The notes beneath the pieces are model-generated. The model saw only the letters and a program-made list of their open reading frames with translations. It ran no database searches and was not told the DNA's origin. The position numbers and the translations under genes are program-made. DNA of 64,000 nt from Mycobacterium sp. SVM_VP21 (GTDB taxonomy: Bacteria; Actinomycetota; Actinomycetes; Mycobacteriales; Mycobacteriaceae), in contig CP101406.1 of assembly GCA_024758765.1 (NCBI GenBank), forward strand, positions 1,550,001 through 1,614,000, given 5' to 3'. This document shows positions 51,356 through 61,649 of the stretch, in pieces; within the stretch, counting starts at the first letter, position 1, and every line of letters begins with the position of its first letter.

Positions 51356-54247
51356 GTGTTCGCCTGGTGGGGTCGAACTGTATACCGCTACCGGTTCATC
51401 GTAATCGGCGTGATGGTGGCGCTCTGCCTGGGTGGCGGTGTGTACGGAATGAGCCTGGGCGACCACGTCACCCAGAGCGGCTTCTACGACGACGGCAGCC
51501 AGTCAGTGCAGGCGTCGATCGTCGGCGACGAGGTCTACGGCCGGGATCGCACCAGCCATGTGGTGGCGGTCTTCACCGCGCCCAAGGGCGAGACGGTCGA
51601 CGACCCGGAATGGTTCGACGCGGTCAAGAACGGCCTGAACAAGGTCAAGAATGACCACCCCGATCAGATCATGAGCTGGGTCGGCTACTTCACCAATCCG
51701 GAAGCGCTGGCCAATATGGCCGACCCGCAGAAGAAGCACGCGTTCGCATCGATACAGATCAAGGGCGACGACGACGACACCATCCTCAAGAACTTCCAGG
51801 CAACCGAGTCGGACCTCCAAAAACTCGACGGCGGCAAGGTCGAGCTCGGCGGTCTGCAACCTATCGCCAGTGAATTGACCGGCACCATCGCCACCGACCA
51901 GCAACGCATGGAGGTATTGGCGCTGCCGTTGGTGGCCGTGGTGCTGTTCTTCGTGTTCGGCGGGGTGATCGCCGCCAGCCTGCCGGTCATTGTGGGTGGG
52001 CTGAGCATCGCCGGCGCAACCGGCATCCTGCGCTTCGCCGCCATGTTCGGCCCGATCAACTTCTTCGCCCAACCGGTGGTCTCGCTGATCGGCCTGGGTA
52101 TCGCGATCGACTACGGGCTCTTTGTGGTGAGCCGGTTCCGCGAGGAGATCGCCGAGGGTTACGACACCGAAGCGGCGGTCCGCCGGTCGGTGATGACGGC
52201 CGGACGCACCGTGGTGTTCTCAGCGGTGTTGATCATCGTGTCGGGAGCCAGCCTGCTGGTGCTGCCGCAAGGCTTCGTCAAGGCGATTACGTACGCGATC
52301 TTCGCCTCTGTGGGCCTGGCCGCGCTGCTGTCGATCACCCTGCTGCCGGCCATCTTGGGCGTGTTGGGCACCAATGTCGACGCGCTCGGGGTACGCACCC
52401 TCTACCGCATTCCGTTCCTGCGGGACTGGGAGTTCTCCAACCGCATCATCGGCTGGTTCGCCGAGAAGACCCAGAAGACCAAGACCCGCGAAGAGGTCGA
52501 AGCCGGGTTCTGGGGCAAGCTGGTCAACTACGTGATGCAGCGGCCGCTGGCGTTCGCGATCCCCATCGTCGTCGCGATGATCCTGCTGATCATCCCGCTG
52601 GGCAAACTGACTTTCGGCGGGATGAGCGAGAAATACCTGCCCCCGGACAACACCGCCCGGGTGGCCCAAGAGCACTTCGACGAGATCTTCCCCGGCTTCC
52701 GTACCGAGAAGCTGACCCTGGTGATCAAGAGCGATACCGACAAGCCGGTCACCGACCAGCAGGTCGCCGAGGTCCGCAACCGCGCGATGGCGATCAGCGG
52801 ATTCGTTGTTCCCGATGACGATCCCGCCGAAATGTGGAAGCAGCGCCCCTACCTGCCAGGAGCCTCCAAGGACCCGTCCGTCCGGGTCATCGAGAACGGC
52901 TTGATCAACCGCAACGACGCCGCGCAGAAGATCAAGGCGCTGCGCGCGATGAGCACACCCAAGGGCTTGGACGTGCTGGTCGGCGGGACACCCGCGCTCG
53001 AACAGGACAGCATCCACGCGCTGGTCAGCCAGGGACCGTTGATGCTGGTGATCCTGCTGAGCACCACAACGCTGCTGATGTTCCTGGCGTTCGGCTCCCT
53101 GGTGCTGCCGTTGAAGGCGGCGGTGATGAGCGCGTTGACGCTTGGCTCGACGATGGGCATCTTGACCTGGATGTTCGTCGATGGGCACGGCGCCGGGCTG
53201 CTCAACTTCACCCCGACCCCACTGATGGTGGTGGTCATTGCGCTGGTTGTTGCGGTGGGCTGGGGCCTGGCCACCGACTACGAGGTGTTCCTGGTCTCCC
53301 GGATGGTGGAGGCACGAGAATCCGGGATGTCGACCACCGAGGCGATCCGGATCGGCACAGCCACCACCGGCCGGCTGATCACCGCGGCCGCACTGATCCT
53401 CGCGGTGGTTGCCGCGTCGTTCGTGTTCTCCGACTTGGTGATGATGAAGTACCTGGCGTTCGGCCTGATGGCGGCGCTGTTGCTCGACGCCACCGTGGTC
53501 CGGATGTTCCTGGTGCCGTCGGTGATGAAACTGCTCGGCGACGACTGCTGGTGGGCGCCACGCTGGATGAAGCGCCTGCAGAACCGGATCGGTCTGGGCG
53601 AGATCCGGCTGCCCGACGAGCGGCGCCGGGTGACCCGCCGCCCCGCCACGGCTACCGTCGCAGCGGCCCCGGCAGGCGCCGCCGCCCCGCGCCCGACGCA
53701 CGACCCCACCCACCCCGCCCCGGGCCGCGCTGCCCCGGCACGGCTTCCCGCAGAACAGCTTCCGACCCGGCCGGTGAGCGGCCACCCTTCCAACGCCCGG
53801 ACCAATCGGATCAACACCGGCCCGGCCGAGCCGCCTACCACCCGTTTCTCGGCAGCCGACCCGGCGACCGAGCGGGTGACGTCCCCCGGCAAGGAATCCG
53901 CGGGCCCGGGTGAGGAACGCGAAATCGAGTCGTGGCTGGGCGAACTGCGCGGCGGCCGTGACGCGTCGCAGGCCCGCCGCGGCAGGCAGGGTGAAACTCA
54001 GCCGGAGGCGTCCGACGAGCGAACCCGGTCCCTGCCTAAACCCACCGGCGGCGCAGACAACACCGAGAACGCTCCCACCACGGCGATCCCGGCTCAGGAC
54101 CCCGAGAACCCGGCCACCGAGAAGTTCACCGCGGTCGGCGATCAGCCCGGCGACGATGCGGCAGACAAGCCGCAGAGCCCGCAGCGGCGCGGTGCCGCCG
54201 GCGGTCTCAGCGCTGCTGAACTGCTGCGTCGGGAGGGTCGGTACTGA
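51356..54247 (+). CDS. mmpL3: MmpL3, trehalose monomycolate transporter
   Basis: An RND-superfamily transporter of 963 residues with 12 membrane helices and two periplasmic porter domains (about 35-175 and 420-555). Proton-relay residues are visible in helix 4 (GIAIDYGLF, Asp252-Tyr253) and helix 10 ([11 protein letters not shown], Asp641-Tyr642). It moves trehalose monomycolate across the plasma membrane and is essential in mycobacteria. The cytoplasmic tail after about 755 is Pro/Ala/Thr rich with TTRFSAAD and TEKFTAVGD motifs. GTG 51356 follows TAAGGAGCG. The last 41 bp overlap the convergent AI-2E-type gene. Confidence 0.96.
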   Translation: MFAWWGRTVYRYRFIVIGVMVALCLGGGVYGMSLGDHVTQSGFYDDGSQSVQASIVGDEVYGRDRTSHVVAVFTAPKGETVDDPEWFDAVKNGLNKVKNDHPDQIMSWVGYFTNPEALANMADPQKKHAFASIQIKGDDDDTILKNFQATESDLQKLDGGKVELGGLQPIASELTGTIATDQQRMEVLALPLVAVVLFFVFGGVIAASLPVIVGGLSIAGATGILRFAAMFGPINFFAQPVVSLIGLGIAIDYGLFVVSRFREEIAEGYDTEAAVRRSVMTAGRTVVFSAVLIIVSGASLLVLPQGFVKAITYAIFASVGLAALLSITLLPAILGVLGTNVDALGVRTLYRIPFLRDWEFSNRIIGWFAEKTQKTKTREEVEAGFWGKLVNYVMQRPLAFAIPIVVAMILLIIPLGKLTFGGMSEKYLPPDNTARVAQEHFDEIFPGFRTEKLTLVIKSDTDKPVTDQQVAEVRNRAMAISGFVVPDDDPAEMWKQRPYLPGASKDPSVRVIENGLINRNDAAQKIKALRAMSTPKGLDVLVGGTPALEQDSIHALVSQGPLMLVILLSTTTLLMFLAFGSLVLPLKAAVMSALTLGSTMGILTWMFVDGHGAGLLNFTPTPLMVVVIALVVAVGWGLATDYEVFLVSRMVEARESGMSTTEAIRIGTATTGRLITAAALILAVVAASFVFSDLVMMKYLAFGLMAALLLDATVVRMFLVPSVMKLLGDDCWWAPRWMKRLQNRIGLGEIRLPDERRRVTRRPATATVAAAPAGAAAPRPTHDPTHPAPGRAAPARLPAEQLPTRPVSGHPSNARTNRINTGPAEPPTTRFSAADPATERVTSPGKESAGPGEEREIESWLGELRGGRDASQARRGRQGETQPEASDERTRSLPKPTGGADNTENAPTTAIPAQDPENPATEKFTAVGDQPGDDAADKPQSPQRRGAAGGLSAAELLRREGRY

Positions 54248-55373
54248 CGTCGCCGGCTTCTGGGTCCGGCGTATCGGCAGCCACGGCTTCCAGGGCATCC
54301 GCATCTGCCGGCGTGCCCGAATCCGAGGCTCCGACCAATACCCGCACCGCCCGATCGATGAAGGCGATGGTCGGGACGGCGAGCAGCGCACCGACGATGC
54401 CGGCCAGGATTCCGCCGGTGGAGATACCCAACACCACCGCCAGCGGGTGGATCGAGACGGCACGCCCCATAACCAGCGGCTGCAGTACATGGGCTTCTAG
54501 TTGGTTGACCGCGATGATCAGCCCCAGGGTGACCAGAGCGTAGATCCACCCCTTGGCGATCAAAGCGACCAGTACGGCCAGCAAACCGGTGAGCACCGCA
54601 CCGACCAGCGGGATGAAGGCCCCCAGGAACACCAACGAGGCCAACGGCAACGCCAAAGGCACGGCCATGACGGCCAAGCCGATGCCGATACCGAGGGCGT
54701 CGACCAGCGCCACCAGGAACGTGGCCCGCACATAGCCGATCAGTGATTCGAATCCCGCGACGCCGGCTGCGTGGACGGTGGCGCGCACCTGGCTCGGGAA
54801 GAACTTCACCGTGAACCGCCAGATGTCGCGACCGCCGTAGAGAAAGAAGATCAGCGTGAACAGCACCACGAAGGCACCGGTGAAGATCTTGGTGATGGTC
54901 TCGGCTGTCGACAACGCCCCGCTGGTCAGTTTGGCCTGGTTGTTGCGCAGGCCGTTGACCACGCTGTCTCCGGCGCTGTCGATCTGTTCACTGCTCAGAT
55001 GTAGCGGACCTTCGACCAACCAGTGCTGGGTCGAATTGATCACCTGGGTAACCTGCTCTACCAGTTCAGGTACGCCGTCGATGAATTGGTCGACGACGAA
55101 GCTCAGCAACGCGGCAAGCACGGCCAGACCGCTCAGCAGCAGCAGGAACACCGCAAGTCCCCGGTGCACCCCGTGCCGGGACAGCCAGTCCACGCCGGGC
55201 AACAGCAGAGCCGACATCATCATTGCGATGGCCACCGGGACGACGATTACTTCGAGGCGCCGCATGATCAGCAGCACCAGCAGTGCCGCGGCGAACAGCA
55301 CCAGCAAGCGCCAGGCCCACGCGGCCGCCTTGCGCACCGTCGGATGTACGGATTCGTCTGCGCTGGCTGACAT
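54207..55373 (-). CDS. AI-2E family (PerM-like) transporter (Rv0205 type)
   Basis: A protein of 388 residues with about eight membrane helices and the family features [50 protein letters not shown] and [35 protein letters not shown]. The family exports small molecules or ions; the substrate here is unknown. ATG 55373 is taken. The acidic C-terminal tail overlaps the mmpL3 end by 41 bp on the opposite strand. Confidence 0.9.
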   Translation of the reverse strand: MSASADESVHPTVRKAAAWAWRLLVLFAAALLVLLIMRRLEVIVVPVAIAMMMSALLLPGVDWLSRHGVHRGLAVFLLLLSGLAVLAALLSFVVDQFIDGVPELVEQVTQVINSTQHWLVEGPLHLSSEQIDSAGDSVVNGLRNNQAKLTSGALSTAETITKIFTGAFVVLFTLIFFLYGGRDIWRFTVKFFPSQVRATVHAAGVAGFESLIGYVRATFLVALVDALGIGIGLAVMAVPLALPLASLVFLGAFIPLVGAVLTGLLAVLVALIAKGWIYALVTLGLIIAVNQLEAHVLQPLVMGRAVSIHPLAVVLGISTGGILAGIVGALLAVPTIAFIDRAVRVLVGASDSGTPADADALEAVAADTPDPEAGDVSTDPPDAAVQQR

Positions 55374-55437
55374 TCCGGTAGCGTAACGATGCCGCAGCGG
55401 GTGCACATCAGGTAGCCGAATATCGACGTAGCGCGGC

Positions 55438-55443
55438 TAACCT
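55438..55443 (+). promoter_or_regulatory. -10 element of the LPG-flippase-like gene
   Basis: TAACCT fits TAnnnT and stands 8 nt before GTG 55452, so the message is probably leaderless or nearly so. Confidence 0.4.
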
Positions 55444-55451
55444 TTGAATTC

Positions 55452-56726
55452 GTGCCCCACGCCCCCGTTTCGCACGACTGCGTCCTTCCCGACGTCGTCG
55501 TTCAGGGCGTCAGCGGGCGAGAACCCACGGCTCCACAGCGCGCCGGTGGCAAAGCCCGGTGGGTGCGCCCAGTCCTGGTGGGTCTGGTCGCGGTCGTGCT
55601 CACGATCGAACTCGTGCTGGTGTGGGACCAGGTCTCCGCCGCGTGGTGCAGTCTCGGCCGTGCCGACGCCCGCTGGCTGATTGGAGCGGCGGTGGCCGCG
55701 GCGGCGTCGATGCACAGCTTTGCGCAGATCCAGCGGACGCTACTGGGCTCGGCCGGTGTGCACGTGTCGCAGCGGCAGTCCGAGGCCGCCTTCTACGCCG
55801 CCAACTCGCTCAGCACCACCCTGCCCGGCGGCCCAGTGCTGTCGGCGACCTTCCTGTACCGGCAGCAACGCCGTTGGGGCGCGACCCCGGTGGTGGCGTC
55901 GTGGCAGCTGGTGATGTCGGGGGTTCTGCAGGCGGTCGGGCTGGCCGTACTGGGCCTCGGCGGGGCGTTCCTCCTCGGGGCCCGCAGCAACCCCTTCTCG
56001 CTGTTGTTCACCCTCGGCGGCTTCATCGCGCTGCTGCTGCTGGCGCAGGCGGTCGCCTCGCGACCGGAACTGATCGACGGCATCGGCGTTCGCGTGCTGT
56101 CCTGGTTCAACTCGGTGCGCGCCCGGCCCGTGGACGCCGGGCTTGCCACCTGGCGCCGGCTGCTGGGCCAACTGGAGTCGGTGAGCCTGGGCCGCCGGGA
56201 CCTGTCGACGGCGTTCGGGTGGTCGCTGTTCAACTGGGTCGCGGACGTCGCCTGCCTGGCGTGCGCCGCCTATGCCGCCGGCGGGCGGGCGTCGGTCGCC
56301 GGTTTGACGGTGGCCTACGCCGCCGCCCGCGCGGCAGGGACGATTCCCCTGATCCCCGGTGGCCTGTTGGTGGTGGAGGCCGTGTTGGTGCCGGGCCTGA
56401 TGTCGAGCGGGCTGACGTTGCCAGACGCCATCTCTGCGGTGCTGATCTACCGGATGATCAGCTGGGTGCTGGTATCAGCCGCCGGCTGGGTGGTGTTCTT
56501 CTTCGTGTTCCGCAGCGACAACGCGGCCGACCACGACACCGATGAGTACGCGCCGGTCCTCAGCGAAGCGCTACCGGTTGGGTCAGCGCACCGGTCGGAG
56601 GTCCGCTCACAGGCAGGCCGGTCACGGGCAGACCGCCTACAGGCAGACCGCCAGGCAGTCCGCCGCCCGGCAGGCCGCCCTGAGCCTGTACGGCCTGCAG
56701 TAGCCCGAGCACCTGCGGCAGGCTGA
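55452..56726 (+). CDS. LPG-synthase-TM-domain-like flippase (Rv0204c type)
   Basis: A protein of 424 residues with about eight helices in the lysylphosphatidylglycerol synthase transmembrane (UPF0104) fold; NSLSTTLPGGPVLSATFLYRQ and RAAGTIPLIPGGLLVVEAVLVPGL are family hallmarks. Such proteins move lipids or polyprenyl-linked precursors across the membrane. The C-terminal 60 residues are an Arg/Ala/Pro-rich tail that is the antisense reading of the hemophore's repeat region (167-bp overlap), so the tail's composition is partly forced by the other gene. Confidence 0.88.
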   Translation: MPHAPVSHDCVLPDVVVQGVSGREPTAPQRAGGKARWVRPVLVGLVAVVLTIELVLVWDQVSAAWCSLGRADARWLIGAAVAAAASMHSFAQIQRTLLGSAGVHVSQRQSEAAFYAANSLSTTLPGGPVLSATFLYRQQRRWGATPVVASWQLVMSGVLQAVGLAVLGLGGAFLLGARSNPFSLLFTLGGFIALLLLAQAVASRPELIDGIGVRVLSWFNSVRARPVDAGLATWRRLLGQLESVSLGRRDLSTAFGWSLFNWVADVACLACAAYAAGGRASVAGLTVAYAAARAAGTIPLIPGGLLVVEAVLVPGLMSSGLTLPDAISAVLIYRMISWVLVSAAGWVVFFFVFRSDNAADHDTDEYAPVLSEALPVGSAHRSEVRSQAGRSRADRLQADRQAVRRPAGRPEPVRPAVARAPAAG

Positions 56727-57105
56727 CCGCCAGCTTGCACTGGTCGCTGACCTCCTGCACCGGCGCGATGATCTTGGCGAGGTCGTCCTGGACCTTCGGG
56801 TTGGCCTCGAAGTGCGCCTTCAGGTTTGCCAGCGTCTGCGGGCCGGGCTGCTGCTGCAGCGCACCGGTCATCACCTGATTGGTGTCCGGGTGCGAGTCCA
56901 GGTAGTCGCCCGTCGAGGTGACCACCTTGCCAACGGTTCGAGCGATCTCGCTGGCCACACAGGGGTCTTTGGCGGCGGTCGCCGAGGGCGCCGACGGGGT
57001 GGCCAGCAGCGCGGCCGTGACGGCCCCGCCCAGGACGACAGGCACGGCAGCAAGGACGCCCTTGCCCGACAGACTGCGACGCACGGTGGCGCGGGTGATG
57101 TTCAC
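56560..57105 (-). CDS. Rv0203-type secreted heme-binding protein with C-terminal GLP repeats
   Basis: A protein of 181 residues. The signal peptide ends near PSATAA (residue 45). The core matches Rv0203: TGDYLDSHPDTNQVMTGALQQQ with the heme-ligand Tyr and His, LKAHFEANP with the third ligand His, and two cysteines (DPCVAS, DQCKLA) able to pair. The hemophore passes heme to MmpL3/MmpL11. Unlike Rv0203 (136 residues) it carries about 40 extra residues of GLPxx repeats. The extension overlaps the flippase gene on the other strand. It is divergent from mmpL11. Confidence 0.88.
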   Translation of the reverse strand: MNITRATVRRSLSGKGVLAAVPVVLGGAVTAALLATPSAPSATAAKDPCVASEIARTVGKVVTSTGDYLDSHPDTNQVMTGALQQQPGPQTLANLKAHFEANPKVQDDLAKIIAPVQEVSDQCKLAVSLPQVLGLLQAVQAQGGLPGGGLPGGLPVGGLPVTGLPVSGPPTGALTQPVALR

Positions 57106-57434
57106 GAATTCTCCTTACGACTGGCGAGATCTCTGATCGGCCCCGACGAGTCCCGCCACATTGCGGACGACGCTTCGACGATGGTTCTGGTGTGCGCGCG
57201 ATGCCCCCCGGCAGCAACGGCAGATCGAAAGACGGCCTTTTGCCCATCCTGACAGTAACCACTTGATGCCGCCACCCGAGCACAGGTCGGCCTGGTCACA
57301 GTGTGGTTCCCGGAAGGCATCGGAGCAGCTCAGAGGCGACAGAAACGGTGAGCGCAACTGGTTGCTGCGGTAGGCTCGCAGCACGCGACGCACCAGTGCG
57401 GGCGAGAGCGGGGAGAGACGAAATCCAGCAGTTC
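57106..57434. other. Divergent spacer between the hemophore gene and mmpL11
   Basis: 329 bp without a convincing gene. On the plus strand TAGGCT (57371-57376) is a good -10 for mmpL11, giving a leader of about 50 nt. Five bases upstream of it GCAAC-TG-GTTGC (57354-57365) is a small dyad that could be an operator. No iron-box (IdeR-type) sequence was found here. The part next to the hemophore has no clear promoter hexamer. Confidence 0.5.
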
Positions 57435-60422
57435 ATGATGCGCTTCAGCAGCAACCTGCGCAGATTCCGCTGGGTGGTCTTCACAGGGTGGCTACTTGCT
57501 GTGATCCCCTCGCTCTACCTGGCCGCCACCCAGTCCGGCCACCTCACCGGTGGGGGCTTCGAGGTCCAAGGATCGCAGTCGCTGCATGTGCAGTACCAGC
57601 TCGAGGACCATTTTCCCGAGCAGGGCGCCTCACCGCTGGCCTTGGTCGCCGCGCCCCGCGCCGACGCCACCTACCGGGACATGAAAGACGCCGTCGCGTT
57701 GCTCCAGCGGGCCGCCGGCGAAGTCGCCAGCGTGACGGTGCTGCCGGATACGACGCAGCCGCCGCCGCGGCCCGACCGGCCGTACGTGGTGTCCCTGCGA
57801 GTGGACTTCAACAACACCGGCGCGGTCGACGTCGCCAAGAAGCTGCGCACCAAGCTGGGCGTGGAAGGCGAGCATCCCGGCCGGGTCGAGAACGGTTCGG
57901 TGAACCTCTACGTGATCGGTCAGGGCGCCCTCGGCGCCGCAGCGTCGGCGAAGACCAAGCAGGACATCGGCAAAGCAGAGCGATGGAATCTGCCGATCGT
58001 GTTGGTCGTGTTGCTGGCGGTGTTCGGCTCACTGGCGGCCGCCGCAATCCCGCTGGCGCTCGGGATCGGCACCGTGATCGTCACCATGGGCCTGGTCTAT
58101 CTGCTGTCGTTATTCACCACGATGTCGGTGTTCGTCACGTCGACAGTGTCGATGTTCGGGATCGCCTTGGCGATCGACTACTCGCTTTTCATTCTGATGC
58201 GCTACCGCGAGGAACTACGGGCCGGCCGCCAACCGCAGGAGGCCGTCGACGCGGCGATGGCGACGTCCGGGCTTGCGGTGGTGCTGTCGGGCCTGACCGT
58301 GGTGGCCTCGCTGACCGGCATCTATCTGATCAACACCCCGGTGCTGGTGTCGATGGCCACCGGAGCGATCCTGTCCGTCTCGGTGGCGGTGCTGGCCTCG
58401 GTCAGCCTCACCCCGGCGGTGCTGGCCATGTTCGGCCGCGCGGTCGCCAAACGCTCGACACTGTTGCACTGGGCACGGGGCCCGCAGGTCGCCCAGTCGC
58501 GGTTCTGGGCACGCTGGACGGCTTACGTGATGCGTCGCCCGTGGGCGTCGGCCCTAGTGACCGCGGGATTCCTGCTGGCGCTCGCGGCGCCGGCACTGTC
58601 GCTGACGCAGGGCAACAGCATGCTGCGCCAGTTCGACTCCTCCCACGAGATTCGGGGCGGGGTGGCCGCGGCAGCCCAAGCCCTGGGTCCGGGTGCGCTG
58701 GGACCGATCCGGGTGTTGGTGACCATCCCCGGCGCGAATGCGTCGGCGCCGGCCCATGCCGAGACGTTTGCGGCCATCCGCCAGGAGATGTCGCAGGCCC
58801 CCAACATCGCTTCGGTGTCGCCGCCGGTCTTCGGCAACGACAACAGCAGCGGCCTGCTGTCTGCGGTGTTGTCGGTCGATCCCGAGGACATGGGGGCGCG
58901 AACGACCGTCGACTGGATGCGCGAACACCTGCCGGAGGCGGCGGGCTCGCCAGCAGTACAGGTGGACGTCGGCGGACCGACCGCGTTGATCAAAGACTTC
59001 GACGACCGGGTCGCAGCCGCCGAACCGATGGTGCTGGTCTTCGTGGCGCTGATCGCGTTCCTAATGCTGTTGGTCTCGATCCAATCGGTGTTGCTGGCGC
59101 TCAAGGGCGTCGTGATGACGGTGCTGTCGGTGGCGGCTGCCTACGGCAGCCTGGTGATGGTGTTCCAGTGGGGCTGGCTGGAGCGGTTCGGCTTCGCATC
59201 GACCGGTTCCATCGACACGTTCATTCCGCCGCTCGTGCTGGCGATGACGTTCGGCTTGTCGATGGACTACGAAATTTTCTTGTTGACCCGCATCCGCGAG
59301 CGTTTTCTGCAGACCGGTAACACCCACGACGCAGTCGCGTACGGGGTGAGTACCAGTGCACGCACCATCACCAGCGCGGCCCTGATCATGATCGCGGTGT
59401 TCATCGGATTCGCGTTTGCCGGGATGCCGCTGGTCGCCGAGCTGGGGGTGGCCTGCGCGGTGGCGATCGCGGTGGACGCCACCGTGGTGCGGCTGGTGCT
59501 GGTTCCGGCACTGATGGCGATGTTCGCCGAGTGGAACTGGTGGCTGCCGCGCTGGCTGGCCCGGATCCTGCCGTCGGTGGACTTCGAAAAGCCTTTACCC
59601 ACAGTAGATTTGGGCGATGTCGTGGTGATACCCGATGACATCTCCACCCTGATCACCCCCAGTGCCGATCTTCGCGTGGTGGTCAAGTCGGCGGCCCGGC
59701 TCAAGGGACTGGTTCCCGACGCGGTCTGCGTCAGCGACCCGTTGGCGCTGCGCGGCTGCGGGGTTGCCGAGATGGCCACCAGCAAGATCCAAGCGGTGCC
59801 GGTCGCTACCGAGCCGGCTCCCTCCGGCGGCACCATGGTTAGCCATGCGCTGGCACGGCTGACCGGCGGCTGGCAGTCGCGTACCGGTACCGTCCGGGCG
59901 CAGCCCCGCACCATCCGTCCGGTTCACCCGGTCACCGTGTGGCGTCGCCGACTCGCCATCGCCCTCGACGCCCTGGAAACCGAGTCGTGGGCGGCAACCG
60001 AGATCGGGCTCGACATCCCGGCGTTGACCCGGTGCCGTCCGATGGAAACCGCCGCCGTCCAACTGCCCACCGGAGACCGGCTGCAGATCCCCACCGGCGC
60101 CGAAACGCTGCGCCTGGCGGGCTACCTGGTGCTGGCACGCAACAGCCCACGCGACTACGCCGGGCTGGCCGACCTCGCCGATGCGCTGGGCCCGAAAACC
60201 GTTGCTGGGGCCCTCCGCGGAATTGATGCGTACTACTCTGGTCAACCAGCCGACGGACACTGGATGGCCACCCAGCTGGTATGTCGACTCGCCGATCCGG
60301 AGCCCACCGCACGCGGCGACTACACCTCCGGCGACGATGCGCTTGGGGCGAGTACGGACTGGGAACACGTCCAAGGGCGCTGCCTGGCAGTTGCCGTGGC
60401 GATGCTGGAGGAGGCGAGGTGA
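57435..60422 (+). CDS. mmpL11: MmpL11 transporter
   Basis: An RND-superfamily transporter of 995 residues with 12 membrane helices. The proton-relay motifs GIALAIDYSLFILMRYREE and FGLSMDYEIFLLTRIRERF are both present. Porter domains lie between helices 1-2 and 7-8. The cytoplasmic C-terminal domain (after about 720) is long and ends AVAMLEEAR. MmpL11 exports mycolic-acid wax esters and long-chain triacylglycerols and has been linked to heme uptake with the hemophore. The second of two tandem ATGs could also start. It overlaps the following HTH gene by 4 nt. Confidence 0.95.
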   Translation: MMRFSSNLRRFRWVVFTGWLLAVIPSLYLAATQSGHLTGGGFEVQGSQSLHVQYQLEDHFPEQGASPLALVAAPRADATYRDMKDAVALLQRAAGEVASVTVLPDTTQPPPRPDRPYVVSLRVDFNNTGAVDVAKKLRTKLGVEGEHPGRVENGSVNLYVIGQGALGAAASAKTKQDIGKAERWNLPIVLVVLLAVFGSLAAAAIPLALGIGTVIVTMGLVYLLSLFTTMSVFVTSTVSMFGIALAIDYSLFILMRYREELRAGRQPQEAVDAAMATSGLAVVLSGLTVVASLTGIYLINTPVLVSMATGAILSVSVAVLASVSLTPAVLAMFGRAVAKRSTLLHWARGPQVAQSRFWARWTAYVMRRPWASALVTAGFLLALAAPALSLTQGNSMLRQFDSSHEIRGGVAAAAQALGPGALGPIRVLVTIPGANASAPAHAETFAAIRQEMSQAPNIASVSPPVFGNDNSSGLLSAVLSVDPEDMGARTTVDWMREHLPEAAGSPAVQVDVGGPTALIKDFDDRVAAAEPMVLVFVALIAFLMLLVSIQSVLLALKGVVMTVLSVAAAYGSLVMVFQWGWLERFGFASTGSIDTFIPPLVLAMTFGLSMDYEIFLLTRIRERFLQTGNTHDAVAYGVSTSARTITSAALIMIAVFIGFAFAGMPLVAELGVACAVAIAVDATVVRLVLVPALMAMFAEWNWWLPRWLARILPSVDFEKPLPTVDLGDVVVIPDDISTLITPSADLRVVVKSAARLKGLVPDAVCVSDPLALRGCGVAEMATSKIQAVPVATEPAPSGGTMVSHALARLTGGWQSRTGTVRAQPRTIRPVHPVTVWRRRLAIALDALETESWAATEIGLDIPALTRCRPMETAAVQLPTGDRLQIPTGAETLRLAGYLVLARNSPRDYAGLADLADALGPKTVAGALRGIDAYYSGQPADGHWMATQLVCRLADPEPTARGDYTSGDDALGASTDWEHVQGRCLAVAVAMLEEAR

Positions 60423-60913
60423 CGTTGGCCGCGGACCGACGCCGTGGGCCGCTGCCCCGGCAGCCGTCCGGCGACACCGACCGTCCGGTCGAGTTCTGGC
60501 CCACGTCGGCCATCCGCGCTGCGCTGCAGACCGGCGACATCGCCACCTGGCAGCTCATCGTGGTGGCACTCAAGCGCGATCCCTACGGCCGCACCGCACG
60601 CCAAGTCGAAGAAGTGCTGGAGGGCACCGAATCCTTCGGTATCGCCAAAGCCCTGTCGGAGGTCTTGGCCCGCACCCGCGCGCACCTGGAGGCCAACGAG
60701 CGCGCGGAGGTCGCGCGTCACATGCGGGTGCTGATCGAGCGGTCCGGATTGAGCCAGCAAGAGTTCGCCTCGCGGGTCGGGGTTCCCGCCGACACGCTCG
60801 GTGAATACCTCAACGGCACGGTCAGCCCGCCGGCCTCACTGATGATCCGGATGCGCCGATTGTCCGACCGCTTCGTCAAGCTGCAGACCCGCGAGACGCC
60901 CGACGTCGTCTGA
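60419..60913 (+). CDS. XRE-type HTH protein (Rv0201c type)
   Basis: A protein of 164 residues from GTG 60419, which overlaps the mmpL11 stop by 4 nt (GTGA). The C-terminal half is a Cro/C1-type helix-turn-helix (LIERSGLSQQEFASRVGVPADTLGEYLNG at about 102-130); the N-terminal half is helical. It may regulate or be co-regulated with mmpL11; it has no membrane segment. It matches Rv0201c (166) in position. Confidence 0.85.
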   Translation: MTLAADRRRGPLPRQPSGDTDRPVEFWPTSAIRAALQTGDIATWQLIVVALKRDPYGRTARQVEEVLEGTESFGIAKALSEVLARTRAHLEANERAEVARHMRVLIERSGLSQQEFASRVGVPADTLGEYLNGTVSPPASLMIRMRRLSDRFVKLQTRETPDVV

Positions 60914-60939
60914 CGCCGGGCGCTGCGCCGCCGCGTCAG
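60910..60939. terminator. Hairpin between the HTH and OmamB genes
   Basis: CTGACGC (60910-60916) pairs with GCGTCAG (60933-60939), with GGCGC/GCGCC nested inside. It lies at a convergent junction and overlaps the HTH stop codon. Confidence 0.55.
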
Positions 60940-61649
60940 CGAGCGTGGATCGGTGACATCTCCAGGACCAGCCACTGACCGCCGCGCTTGGTCAGTGTCA
61001 CCCGCACCGGCACAACCGACTGCTTGACCTGCTGGTTCGCCACTGTCTGGACGCTGCGCATCACAACTGCGACCCGCGCGGCCGACGGTCCGAGCGCCTC
61101 GACACCGGCGCTGAGTGTCTGCGCCTCGACCGCGATGTTGCGGTTGGCCATGTCGGTGGCGGTCCGGCCGATGCTCTCCCGGAACGCGTTGACCCGGTCC
61201 GGGACCATGTAGGCCGCAGCCTTCTCGATCGACGCATCCGGGTTGGCCGGCGAGACCGTGGCCGCAGCTTCGGCCATGGCGACGGCGGTCTTGACCGCCT
61301 CACCCGAGTCGACCTCCAGGTCGCGGTCTGGAACGGTCCAGCGCAGGTATCCGAGCACGGCTGCGGCCACCAGTGCGGCCGCAGCCAGGCCGACGACCCC
61401 GAAGCGCAGACCGGGCCGCTCGTTGTCGGTGCCGACTGTGACCGCGTCACGGCGCAGCAGCACGAAGTTGACCACCATGCCCTCGACGATCAGCAGGATC
61501 AGCACCGAGCAGAGCGACACGTACCAGACCGGCCAGTCCAGCGTCAGCCCCACCAGCAGCAGGCCACCGACCGCGGCCAGCGGCGCGGCGATATCGACCG
61601 CCAGCACCCGCCACAGAGTTTGCGTTTTCAAGAGTTCCAGCTTGCTCAT
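60936..61649 (-). CDS. omamB: OmamB-like Mce-associated membrane protein (Rv0200 type)
   Basis: A protein of 237 residues with helices at about 12-35, 40-62 and 83-103, followed by a periplasmic domain of the Mce-associated (VirB8-like NTF2) type ending GGQWLVLEMSPIHAR. Orphan Mce-associated proteins stabilise Mce lipid/sterol importers. Its ATG overlaps the omamA stop by 4 nt. The M. tuberculosis counterparts Rv0199/Rv0200 are OmamA/OmamB. Confidence 0.86.
   Translation of the reverse strand: MSKLELLKTQTLWRVLAVDIAAPLAAVGGLLLVGLTLDWPVWYVSLCSVLILLIVEGMVVNFVLLRRDAVTVGTDNERPGLRFGVVGLAAAALVAAAVLGYLRWTVPDRDLEVDSGEAVKTAVAMAEAAATVSPANPDASIEKAAAYMVPDRVNAFRESIGRTATDMANRNIAVEAQTLSAGVEALGPSAARVAVVMRSVQTVANQQVKQSVVPVRVTLTKRGGQWLVLEMSPIHAR

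Noticed and set aside
55428..55447. IdeR-like iron box before the flippase gene (GGCTAACCTTT)
   Set aside because: Only the right half resembles the IdeR consensus; the left half fails at most positions, so iron control of this promoter is not supported.
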